Source: Larix kaempferi (lineage: Eukaryota > Streptophyta > Pinopsida > Pinales > Pinaceae). From it: a DNA stretch of 64,000 nucleotides. Below the pieces are notes generated by a model. That model worked only from the letters and a program-made list of their open reading frames with translations. It did no database searches and was not told the origin of the DNA. The stretch covers positions 12,369,501-12,433,500 of the forward strand of contig BSBM01000440.1 of assembly GCA_027924585.1 (NCBI GenBank). The letters run 5' to 3'. Made by a program: the position numbers and the translations under genes. Shown here in pieces: positions 1 to 9,840 of the stretch. The first letter of the stretch is position 1, and the number at the start of each line of letters is the position of its first letter.

Positions 1-520
1 TCAAACCTTAGTTCAGGACTTTGATCAGAAAAGTGAAAAATTAGGGCAGCTGCAAAAGTTGGAATTTTTTAAGTCTGTGGCCATGGCTGGAAGATCCTTA
101 GAAAAATTGAAGTTTAGAGCTTTGGATCGAACCTTTTGGTTGGGCAGAAGGGTGTTATTTTTCAAACCCTAGTTCAGGATCATGTCTAGAAGATCTGGAA
201 GTTTCAAAGGAAATTTTGAGGGGTGAAACTTTGCAGTTTTCAAATTCTTAGTATACCGGCTTGATCAGCTCATCAAGTCACATCTTTCTATCCTTTCAGA
301 AGTTTGAAATTCAAAGTTTCAAATTTTAGGGTTTCTCTGACAAACCCTAATTCAGCTCCAGATCCAGTTCCTCCAAATCAAGTGGATTGGGTTAGTCCTA
401 GAAGAGAATGGATTGGTCACCTGCATAAGTGAAGAAGTTCCAGTTTCAGAGGGAGATGAGGATAAGGCCTTACATAAGAAGATTACAAGCAATCTCGACA
501 GGTATGACTTATCCAGGTAT
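1..520 (+). other. copia H leader (5' untranslated region)
   Basis: The stretch matches, on the opposite strand, the leader between PBS and gag of copies C (41217-41778) and D (54310-54870). Shared phrases include TAGAGCTTTGGATC, AAACCCTAATTCAG and ATCTTTCTATCCTTT. It has no reading frame. Phrases such as TTCAAACC(C)TTAGTTCAGGA recur within it, so it is partly built of short internal duplications. Confidence 0.7.
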
Positions 521-1325
521 GTTTCGAGATTTGTTCATGATTAAGTTTATGGTATGTTTGTATTCATATTATTACGGTTAGTACAATCTTGATTAAATTT
601 AGACTTGTCGTATCACCTTAATAAAATTATGAATGCATGATAGAAGATATTCATTGATTAGGGTGTTGACACTTATGATTGTACTAATGCATTATGGTGT
701 TGTATGAGGTTTATGTTGTCCGCTAACATGAAAGGTACACCAAGAAAGACAAATCATGTTCTAGTTCAAGAACATATGATCATGGTGACATGAAGACAAA
801 GATTCATCCATTGTCATGGATCACATAGAAGATCTATTTACGAGGCATGTATAACTTATGAGATATGTAGGTTACTAGCACAAGTCATTGAAGAGAACAA
901 GAAGACATCATGTGGGTATGTTAGACATAACTAGCTAACATACTAATCCAGGTATGTTTTTCCTATATCAAGTTAGAATTCTACCTTGTGATAGGATCTC
1001 TTATATAAGTATGCATGGCATGATTGATAATGATTATTCATAGGTTTGAGTAATCACGGGTTTATGCATATTATGTCTCTTACCTTGATTGATGATATGA
1101 CTAACCAAAAAAGTCCTTTGGTCAAATATGAATATGCATGAGTAAGAGAAGTCTTCCCTAAAACATTGAATGCTAATGCTTATTATCTGTGTTTGAAATT
1201 ATCATGACTATACATGCTTAAGATTATTGTGTTTGATAGTATTGAGAATATACTAATGAATGTATGATTATGCATGAGATCTCGAGGATAACACAATAAT
1301 GATACTAATAAGCATGCATAGGGAT
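521..1325. other. unassigned replacement segment inside copia H
   Basis: This 800 bp stands where gag, protease and integrase should be. I see no coding frame or known domain. It is AT-rich and carries small local repeats such as ATCCAGGTATGTTT (near 510 and 950). It may be a deletion joint filled with other repeat sequence. Confidence 0.4.
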
Positions 1326-1925
1326 TGAGGATGAATATAAGATCAAGGACAGGTAATCCAGGAAGCAAAGATCAAGAGGGAGCACACTCTAGTAGTTTCT
1401 GCAAGGATTCAAATATTCAGAAGGAGTTGACCACTTCTCACAATCCACATCAGAATGGAGTTGCAAAGACTGAGAGGGAGTCAACCCAACAAAAAAACAA
1501 AGATAAGTATTTGAATTGTCATTTCTTGCATATTTGATTGTTTAAATAATATTGTTCAATGATGTATATACTGATGTTCCTAGAATTAGGCTGTGTATTT
1601 TGGCATATTAGAATAATTGCATTAATTAACAGCATACTACTAATATGCATGTGATGGGTAAGTGGCCTATGGCACTGTACAACATTCCATTGCTACTTAT
1701 CTAGAATTAAACCTCTTTGCTAACATGTTGGGAGTAGTGAAAACTCTTAACAATGTTCCGGTAGAGATTGGAAGGCATCTAGAAATTTACAGGATATGGA
1801 TGAATGTTGTATTGAAGCATTGGATAAAATAATTGCATGACTGCATGACATATTTCTTTATGTATAAGAATTTGTTCTGAAAACTATGAGATGTTTCTAA
1901 TCATGCAATTTAACTTGTTTTGTAG
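1326..1925 (+). other. intron-like insert between integrase and RT positions (copy in H)
   Basis: Positions 1326-1506 are exon-like, with a purine-rich reading frame. They are followed by 1507-1925, which starts with GT after ATAA and ends TTTTGTAG before GAAAT, as a plant intron would. The same block lies in copy D at 51504-52130 in the same place, between integrase and RT, and is absent from copy C. The 419 bp (H) and 406 bp (D) segments share most of their sequence, including the ends. The flanking exon-like part contains a direct repeat built on GAAGCAAAGA..AGAGGGAG. It could equally be an acquired non-coding block with chance splice-like ends. Confidence 0.5.
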
Positions 1926-1931
1926 GAAATA

Positions 1932-3499
1932 TTGTATGCCTTCACCTACAAAAGAAGGACTACAACATTTGTTCCAACAACAAAGATATCTTTTGAAGAT
2001 ATTGAAGTTCCTAGGATCTGGGATGAAGTAATGGAAGAATGCCATGATGAGTCGATCATGAAGAATGATGTTTGGGATGCAGTCCCAAGACCTGAAGGGA
2101 AGTTTGCTGTGACTTCCAAATGGATCTATAAGATCAACCATGCTGCAGATGGTAGCATGGAGAAATACAAAGCGAGGTTTGTAGTTCGTTGCTTATCCCA
2201 GAAAGAGGGATTGATTATGAAGAGAATTCTACACCTATAGCCAGGCACACTTCCATCAGATCAGTACTTGCTCTGGCTGCAGTGATGAAATGGAAGATAC
2301 ACCAGATGGATGTCAAGACAACATTCTTGAATGGTGTAGTCGAAGAGTAAGTGTATATGGAGAAGCCACTTGGGTTTGAGACACATGACCAAGAGTCACA
2401 TGTGTGCAAACTAAAGAAATCCTTGTATGGTTTGAAACGGGAAGCCAAGACCTGATATGGAAGGATAGATGGCTTTCTATCCAGTTTGGGATTTACCAAG
2501 AGTAAAGCGGATTCCAACCTTTACTACAAGGTTGAGGAAGGAAATCCAGTAATACTACTTTTGTATGTGGATAACCTATTTGTTACATGTGAGGATAGAT
2601 TGATTGCCGACACGCAACGAAAGATTGCTGCCGAGTTTGAGATGAAGGACTTGGGGATGATGCACTATTTTCTAGGCATGGAGGAGTGGCAGAGTGCAGA
2701 TGGTATCTTCCTTGGACAAGGGAAGTATGCAGTAGAGATCCTGAAGAGGTTTGGGATGATGGAATGCAAGGCCATGGCCACACCTATGGAATCAAACCTG
2801 AAGCTTTCATGTGATGCTTCATCTGATCTGGTTGATGTCATGGTGTATCGTCAGATGATTGGGTCGTTGATGTACCTAATGAACATGAGACTAGATATTT
2901 GCTTTGCGGTGAACACATTGAGCCAGTTCCTGAAAGATCCAAGGAGTGTTCACCTGGTTGCTGTAAAGCATATTCTGAGGTACCTAAAGGGTACAATTGA
3001 TTATGGGCTAAAGTATTATGCGAATCAAAAGTCTAACCTGCAGGGTTATGTTGATTCAGATTGGGTAGGCAGTGCTGCAGATAGGAAGAGCACTTATGGG
3101 TGCTACTTCAGTATGGGATCATGTGTGATCTTTTGGTTTATCAGGAAGCAGTGTTGCGTAGCACTGAGTACATCCAAGGAAGAGTATGTTGCAGCATGTT
3201 CGGCTAGTTGTGAGGTAGTATGGCTCTGGAAGCTACTGTCTGAGTTATTTGATCTCCCGCTAGAGGCTACTGGTATCTTTTGTGACAACTAGAGTTGTGT
3301 GAAGCTGTCTGAGAACCCGGTGTTCCATGACAGGTCTAAACACATTGAGATCAAATATCACTATATCAAGGATATGGTGCAGAGAGGAGCAGTGAAGCTC
3401 CTATATGTTGCGACGGATGAGAAGGTTGTAGATGTGCTGACGAAACCACTAGCCAGAGTGAAGTTCGAGTACTTCAAAGAGAGGCTTGGTGTTCTTTAG
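1932..3499 (+). pseudogene. copia H reverse transcriptase-RNase H (broken)
   Basis: The reading frame matches copia RT and RNase H from the WDEVMEE-type start of RT to the C-terminal end (VDVLTKPLARVKFEYF). A one-base loss near 2208 shifts the frame (QKEG then IDYEEN), and stops occur near 2349 and 2455. The catalytic motif reads YVDN instead of YVDD, in the frame that opens at 2486. RNase H shows DSDW near 3055 and the typical LSTSKEEYVA. A single TAG at 3290-3292 replaces the Gln of CDNQSCVKLSENP, and the frame then continues to 3499. The product would copy element RNA into DNA in the particle, but the YVDN change and the breaks make this copy dead. Confidence 0.9.
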
Positions 3500-3669
3500 A
3501 TTGATGACACTTCAAGGAAGAAGTGATGGACACATTTGCAAGAGCCATTCCGAGCATGGTGAGAGGAGGATCCTTCTTAGGATGTGGATAGAAGTGCTGG
3601 ATGATGAGCATCAAGACGATGCTACATTTACTGCTCAGTATCTGTATATATGCATCATGTTGAATTCTT

Positions 3670-3890
3670 GATATGATTGGTTGGATCATTTATATGTATA
3701 TGTATGTACGCATCATGTTGGATGTTGGATATGATCAGTTGGATCATTTATATGTATATGTATTTACGCATCATGTTGGATGTTGGATATGATTAGTTGG
3801 ATCATTTATATGTATATGTATGTACACATCATGTTGGATGTTGGATATGATCAGTTGGATCATGTGTATGTATCTGTAAATGTATCAGGT
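3670..3890 (+). repeat. 58-bp tandem repeat in copia H 3' UTR
   Basis: Four units begin at 3670, 3728, 3786 and 3844 with GATATGAT(C/T), each 58 bp apart. Each contains GTTGGATCATTTATATGTATATG and ends near CATGTTGGATGTTG. Related arrays occur in the same place in C (near 36960-37060) and D (near 49980-50225), so the array belongs to the family. Confidence 0.9.
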
Positions 3891-4200
3891 GGATACATTG
3901 TATGATCAGGTAGATCATGTATGTTGATATGTATTAGGTATGATCAGGTGGATCATGTATTTGTACATGTATCAGGTGGATACATTGTATGATCAGGTAG
4001 ATCTTGTATGATGATATGTATCAGGCAGATACTGTGTATGCATCAGGTGGATGCATTGTATGATCAGGATGATCATGGATGACAAGCTTCATGATGTTTC
4101 TCCAGATGACATGCATCAGGATGATGTAGTGTTGATGATCAGGATGATCATGTGTACATAAGGATGATGTATGGTGAGTATCAGGTTGATACTCTGTGGC
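3880..4200 (+). repeat. TGATCAGG(T/A)-rich short repeats in copia H
   Basis: Irregular units of roughly 20-40 bp are built on TATCAGGTGGATACATTGTATGATCAGGTAGATCATG. TGATCA and GGATGATCA palindromes recur. C and D carry the same kind of sequence on the opposite strand (36680-36960 and 49690-49980). It is non-coding. Confidence 0.8.
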
Positions 4201-4226
4201 CGTGGACAGGTTGTACAGATGAGAAT

Positions 4227-4690
4227 GTAAGTAGACTTGGGAGATCTGGACAGGATGAAAAAGGCCTCAGATGCTCTTTTGAGGCATTTCTCTGGGAGGA
4301 CATGTAAGTAGACCTGGGAGATATGGACAGGATGAAAAAGGCCTCAGATGCTCTTTCGAGGCATTTTCCTATGGCATGTAAGTAGACCTGGGAGATCTGG
4401 ACAGGATGAAAAAGGCCTCAGATGCTCTTTCGAGGCATTGCCATGAACACATGTAATCAGACCTGGAGATCTGGACAGGATGAAAAAGTCCTCAGATGCT
4501 CTTTAGGGTTCTTGCTTGGAAATACACCCTTTTAAGGTTTTGTGGTAGGAGTCACATGTAATTAGACATGGAGATCTGGACAGGATGAAAAAAACGTCAG
4601 ATGCTCTTTAGGGTTCTTGCTTGGCAAGACACCCTTTTGTGACTGTCACATGTAAAAGATCTTGGGAGATCCTATAGGTCAGAGTTGTGT
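4227..4690 (+). repeat. 75-105 bp tandem repeat (GTAAGTAGACCTGGGAGATC) in copia H
   Basis: Units start near 4227, 4304, 4378, 4453, 4558 and 4652. Each opens with GTAAGTAGACCTGGGAGATC or a close form, followed by GGACAGGATGAAAAAGGCCTCAGATGCTCTTT. The first three are 74-77 bp apart and later ones are longer. The homologous arrays in C (36090-36640) and D (49070-49640) differ in unit content and number. Confidence 0.9.
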
Positions 4691-4973
4691 ACCTGTAACA
4701 GCCTGGGATGCTCTTTCAAGGTTTTGTGATGCACGTAATAAGTCCTGAGGATTTCACAGTATGGCCAGTGATGATGAAGACCTACAGGTGGTGGGCCTAC
4801 ATCCAGTATGAAAAAGGACTAGCTCTGTAGAACTTCCTATGACAAGTAGATTCAGAGATTGATTGAGATAGAAGCAGCAGTGATGATGACGATGATTCTA
4901 TGATGATGATCCATAGAAGAAGACTTGTGCTAGCAGATCTGTGTCGAGAAATACCTTCCTAGTTAAGAGGGAG

Positions 4974-5553
4974 TGTTGATGTATATGTAACTTCAGAATG
5001 CATTTCATATATGTCTACTGTATTCCTATAGAGATGTTATTATTCCTCTATATGGAAGTGTCGTAACTTGTACTTGATGGGTTATTAGACCACCTTCTTG
5101 GGGTTGGCCTTGTATAAGTCATGTGGGTCAAAGGGTTATTAGACCACCCTATTGGGTGTCGGCCCAGTCAGCATTGTGTTATGTGGTTAAGTTGAGGCTG
5201 ACCTAGTAAAGGTTATTAGGCAAGTCAAGTCAAGTATAAATAGAGTGTGGGAGGCACTCTATTTGATCATTCTATTCTCACACACACACTTTGGAGAGTG
5301 GTGCACTTGTGGAGGAGGAGAAGCTGCTGCTAGGAGATGTCTATCTCTTATGCTTGGGTTGTATCATTGCTCTATCTATCTCTGAGGAAGTTATTGGGGT
5401 TTTTCACCTTTATGGTTTTTCCCAAGTAAACTCTGTGTCTCTTGTATGCTTGCATTATTGTGTCCATGATTGATATGCTGTAGATATGTTGTACATGTTG
5501 TTCTCTCAGTTAAGATCCTAGATCAGATTGAAGTAAGTTCTGAAAAACTAACA
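4974..5553 (+). repeat. 3' LTR of copia H
   Basis: The LTR begins TGTTGATGTATATGTAAC and ends AAAAACTAACA, the same family as the LTRs of C and D. It contains a TATA box (TATAAATAG at 5235-5243) overlapping an inverted repeat. A purine-rich tract lies immediately upstream. Confidence 0.9.
5238..5264 (+). promoter_or_regulatory. TATA-overlapping inverted repeat in H LTR
   Basis: Two perfect 10-bp arms, AAATAGAGTG and CACTCTATTT, flank a 7-base spacer; the left arm overlaps the TATA box. In C and D the arms are AAATAGAGATC and GATCTCTATTT with a 4-base spacer (GGGA on the element strand). The arm sequence differs between copies, yet pairing is perfect in each. Confidence 0.8.
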
Positions 5554-6560
5554 GGTATCCATCTCATCATGTCAATGTTGCCAAGTCATGCCATTCCATG
5601 TTCAAGGGAAGTCTATTGTTGAGTCAACCTCTACAGTCATTATACCTTCCTTTGTTTCAATCACCCCCGAGTCAGCCTCAAAATTTACTCTACAGTCTGA
5701 TCTACTTCAAAAATATATTTGATCTTGTTTCATGTCGATGATGAAGGAAACATCATTTCCCTCCTTCGACAGGTTTATCCTTATCGAATTCAATACATCA
5801 TCCAAGGATTAGACCTAGAAATTAGTCAAGTACCTTGGACCTAGATGCTCTAATGGTAGGTTACCTCACTTTCAATAGTAGGTTCACATCATTGAACTCT
5901 GACTGGGATATTCCACCGAATGTTCGATTTCAACTCATTGATACACGTTCGGAGGAATGTACTAGAGTACCTTGGGAGTCATTGACATTAATGATGATTT
6001 CCCTCGCACTTATTAACAGTATACATCAATGATCGATAATCAAGTGATTTATACCATGTTCGACATCAAGACATCTATTCACATGGTTAGAATTGTACTT
6101 TTGCAGGTTTAGGATGAAGAACCTGGGATAACTTATGTATCTTACTGCCAAGTTGCGATGGACATTTTTTTAGGATTTTCCCACATGCACATAATGATGG
6201 AACCATTTTTCTGTCACATAGATCCATATTGTATTGGTATGTGGCTATGTTCAATTCATCTCGTAGATCCACTGTGTACTCTCTCGTGGCTACGATCTGG
6301 TCTTGTCATTGATGTATGGATCCACATTTGTATTCGTAGTGGCCATAATTTTATTCAGTTTTTTCATGGATTTGCATTGCATTGGTTGACATCCATGCTA
6401 TGAGTCATTTGAGGCACATATCTTAGAGTTAATTGTACTACAGAATTCTTTGTTCATCATTTCAACTGATGGTCATTTCCTTAAACTTCCATACATCAAA
6501 GCACTTCACCTATCCTATTTTTATAGATTCATGCCTTGGGAGGCATTCTGTTACAACAAA
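5554..6560 (+). other. relic of gypsy 3' region, inverted relative to A and B
   Basis: On the + strand this resembles the - strand of the B element between its antisense gene and 3' LTR (about 20760-21760). Shared runs include AATAGTAGGTTCACATCATTGAACTCTGA versus the B phrase around 21340-21370, and repeated CATGGATCCAC/GTAGTGGCCATAATTT phrases (6220-6380). Its short frames look like shadows of that repeat-rich region. The match is by eye and diverged. Confidence 0.45.
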
Positions 6561-6599
6561 ATATCATCATCATGAAGCATGTGTCCTTGACTTGTCCTA

Positions 6600-7260
6600 A
6601 TTCCTAAAGCATTGATGCCAAATTGACTGAAGGAAGGGATTTGGCATGTTTTTTTCCTTTGTTGTCACACTGACGCACCTTGATTGTTGACAAGTTGCGT
6701 CAGAGTCTTGGTGACGTGCTTTTCATATTGACAAAGTGCATCAATGACACTTTCTTCCTTTGTTCAACATGCATCACCCTTCAATGACGCAGGATGGTAG
6801 TTGACAAAGTGCATCACTGTTAGTTAGGAAGGAAAAAGAGAAGCTTCGAGATCCTTCTAGAATGAATATCTTCATGAAGGTTTATCCCAATAAATCAGTG
6901 AAGGTGGCACTCGATCTCATAACTTCTTGAGATGATCCCTTAGCCTTATCCATCAAATCCTCAACCCCTTCTATCCTCTTTGGCCTATATATTCAAGCCT
7001 CCTCTTCATAGTTAGAGGAGGAAGGATTCGAGCACCTAAACGCTAGAGAAATTTTGCTAGAGTGGGAACCCTTTCATCCATTGAAGGCAAGATTGGATCT
7101 TTTAGGAAAAGATCATTTGGAAGAAATTGTGACATCAAGGCTTTGGTTGTAATATCCTCTTCTATATTTTCATTAATACAGTAATACATACTCTTTCCAT
7201 AAATATTTATTGTATTTTAAAGATCTTTAGAATTAGTTTCCTTGACCACTAGTTTAGATT
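6600..7260 (+). repeat. diverged LTR-like sequence related to the F LTR
   Basis: A TATA-like CCTATATATTC (near 6985) is followed by ATCCATTGAAGGCAAGATT and then AATATCCTCTTCTATATTTTCATTAATAC. The same order occurs in the F LTR near 8465-8590 (TATAAATATG, TCCATTGAAGGCAAGGC, TATCTCTTCTATATTG). At 6660-6830 TGACGCA and TTGACAAAGTGCATCA recur several times. The ends are not defined. Confidence 0.4.
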
Positions 7261-7432
7261 AATCAATATTGCATATTACTATCGTTTGTGTGTTTCCACT
7301 TGTTTGCTGTATCTTTTTTTGCAACTGAAGATCAATGGCTATGTCAAGCAAGGTCTGTATGTTTTGTGGTGTTTTGTTCTAGATCTAAACCATTTAGACT
7401 AGGGAGATTTTTCCTTGTCCACATAGATGAAG

Positions 7433-8827
7433 TGTCTATAAACACCCATATAGAGGTACTTGATCAAAGTAATGATGTTCTAAATTCTTGTTGGACAAGA
7501 CTCCGGACTTGTGTGTCAAGTCATGATTATCATGTAAACCTTATGTATAAAGGTATTCGTGAGATGGACCTCCTGTATAGAGGTGGACCTTCCGTATAAA
7601 GGTCATGGTTTACTTGTTAAAAGCATTTAATGTTGTCTGATGTATTATTAACCATGATCACTAGTTGCTATTAAGTATCCTTTAGAGATTGATCACCTCT
7701 AAAGTGAATTACTTTAGCATATGATCATTTGGTCCGGAATAATATAATATGATCACAACAACCAATAATTCTTCCTAGTATAATTTAATGTGATGGATAA
7801 CTAAAGTTAACACATATTAGACATGCAGTAAAAGATAAAGCATAGAGATCAAGAGAATTCAAAATTTCCCATCCAAACACTTCAACTAATTAAAGAGAAC
7901 TTGAATTATTAAAGCTTCATTTAAGTATCAATGCTTCAGTTAAAACATTAGTTAAAGATACACTTCAGTTAACTAAAGAACTCACAGTGGTCACTTCAAG
8001 TAAATCAATCAGCATGATTTCAGTTAACTAAGTATTAAATAAGAAGGACTAGTTAACTAAAGTGAAAACACTTTAGTTAAACTAAAATATGACACTTTAG
8101 TAAAGTGAAAACACTTTAGTTAAACTAAAAGATGACACTTCAGTTAAACAGAGTTAACTAATTAACAATAAAGAAGATCTAGTTAACTAAGTGTTATTGC
8201 ATGATGACACTTATGTTAAACTAAAATATGACACGTGACTTGTGACACTTTCATGTGAGTTGTGACACTTGCATGTTGACACTTAAGTTAGCCACCCAAC
8301 TAAGTGGGAAAGATTTCAGTTCAAAAAAGATTTCATCCTAAGTGACACCTCAGTGAAATAAAGCACTGCATGAGAAGTGGGGCGCACCTCTGCATGCAAG
8401 ATCAATACATCCAGTTTGAGGGCGAGTTCATCCTGAATTTAGAAGTTAAAAATAGAAGAGAAGAATGTATAAATATGTTATACAAGATTGATGAATCCAA
8501 TGCGAAGTGAATTCCCTTGTCCATTGAAGGCAAGGCACACATCTAATTGATATCTCTTCTATATTGATTTTGTATATTCATCAAGGGTGTTTGGTGATCT
8601 CTTATCTTCCGAAAGCAATCTTCTAGTTGTAAAAACAATCATTCTCTGCTATCCATTATATTAGACCGAGAAGAATTGTTGGGGTTTTTGTTCTCATAAT
8701 TTTGAGGATTTTCCCCAGGGCATATCTTGTGTTATGGTTGTGTGAATTTCATGGATTGAATTGTCTCATTGCTTCAAGTCTCTACATCTAAGATAATTAA
8801 AGATCAAATATCAACCAAATTTCAACA
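7433..8827 (+). repeat. 5' LTR of copia F
   Basis: It matches 14966-16350 closely along its length and ends AAATTTCAACA just before the PBS. The outer start is uncertain: homology between the two LTRs begins near CCCATATAGAG (7447), and TGTCTATAAAC at 7433 is my best TG start. TATAAATATG near 8467 is a likely TATA box. The U3 part (7890-8290) is packed with AGTTAACT/TTAGTTAAACTAA repeats. Confidence 0.8.
7890..8290 (+). repeat. AGTTAACTAA palindrome cluster in F U3
   Basis: CAGTTAACTAA, TTTAGTTAAACTAAA and GACACTT units recur about every 20-40 bp. The same cluster is present in the 3' LTR at 15410-15740 with a different number of units. It lies 200-500 bp upstream of the TATA box. Confidence 0.7.
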
Positions 8828-8839
8828 TGGTATCAGAAC
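8828..8839 (+). other. primer-binding site of copia F
   Basis: TGGTATCAGAAC directly follows the 5' LTR and matches the complement of the 3' end of plant initiator-Met tRNA except for one base. It would prime minus-strand DNA synthesis. Confidence 0.85.
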
Positions 8840-8934
8840 TCAGGGCATGAAGGAGCTCAGTTTTTCATGCCATCTAGAGCCTATGTTGATCCTAAGAAGT
8901 TGAGCACAAGATTTGAATACTATGGCATCAATCT

Positions 8935-9840
8935 CTATATGAACGGAAGACCGTCTTCAGGAAACCTCAAGCTTCAATACTTGGAAGGATAGGATTCTCA
9001 ACATCCTATAGGAACTTGAATTGGATGGCTACATATCCACTGTGGTGGAGGAGCCTGCATCTAATGCAAGGTGCCTAAAATTCAAGAAAAATCAAGCTAA
9101 GGCCAAATAGATCATCTATGATTCGGTAAAAGATAACTTGATTCCCTTGATCACACCGCTGAAGACTATGAAATAATTTTATGATACATTGAATAATCTA
9201 TATGAGAAGAAGGCCCCAAGTCAAAAGAGGGAATTGAAGAATAAGCTTCGAAACTTAAAGATGGATACGGATGAGACAGTGGCCTCCTTCTTCTCTAAGA
9301 TATTTCAGGTATGAGATTAAATTGATAGTATTGGATTAGTGGTGGATGAAGATAATCTTCTCCAAACTACTATTGATGATCTCCCATCCTCATGGGAGAA
9401 ATTATTTCCTGTGGTTTATGGAAACCTAAATTTGAAAGGTTGTGGCATAACTGCCTCCAAGAGGAGGGGCAAATCTAGAGCAAGCCAATGTGCATCAAAG
9501 AAGAAAGCATTTCCCTTGTGGAAAGAATGAAGAAAGGAAATAAACCCTTCTTCCAAAATAAGTTCTCTCATCCAAAGAAGAATGAGTTCAACAAAGGATT
9601 TGACAAGTCAAAATATAGATGCTTCAATTGCAACAAGAAAGGCCATTTCTCAAGAGATTATAGAGCAAAGTGGAAAGGAAAGTTTCATGCTTCTATCGCC
9701 ATAAAAGATGAAATCACTCAAAAGAATGCATATGAAGAAAAGGAGACGAGAAGGGATTATTATGTTGTCTCATCCCTTTCAAGATTTGTCATCACAAATA
9801 TAGACACATGGTTGATTGAAGTGGTGCATCCAAACATATG
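8935..9840 (+). pseudogene. copia F gag (broken)
   Basis: Broken frames match the copia gag core: the SSFNTWKDRIL region, then LIPLITPLKTMK, then the LPSSWEKLF motif (near 9375). A basic stretch and a zinc knuckle follow near 9635. The knuckle reads CFNCNKKGHFSRDY, so the last Cys of CX2CX4HX4C is Tyr. Stops occur at several Trp, Glu and Lys positions (for example near 8990, 9108 and 9175). The protein would form the particle and bind element RNA. The exact start codon is not clear. Confidence 0.8.

Larger units (their letters stand above)
1..5553 (+). mobile_element. Ty1/copia element H, 3' part (5' LTR outside window)
   Basis: This is the 3' portion of a copia element of the same family as elements C and D. 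It contains leader sequence, a broken RT-RNase H region, a long repeat-rich 3' untranslated region, and a 3' LTR at 4974-5553 that begins TGTTGATG and ends ACTAACA. The purine-rich tract AGTTAAGAGGGAG just before 4974 is the plus-strand primer. The gag, protease and most of the integrase seen in C and D are missing, replaced by about 800 bp I cannot assign. The 5' LTR lies before position 1, so no target duplication can be tested; the base run after the LTR is GGTAT. It cannot be active. Confidence 0.9.

Noticed and set aside
3670-4690. CRISPR-like regular repeats
   Set aside because: The units are head-to-tail minisatellites without unique spacers and lie in a plant retrotransposon.
5291-5473. 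60-codon + frame in the H LTR
   Set aside because: It lies in R-U5 of the LTR, not in a gene; the other LTRs of the family do not keep it.
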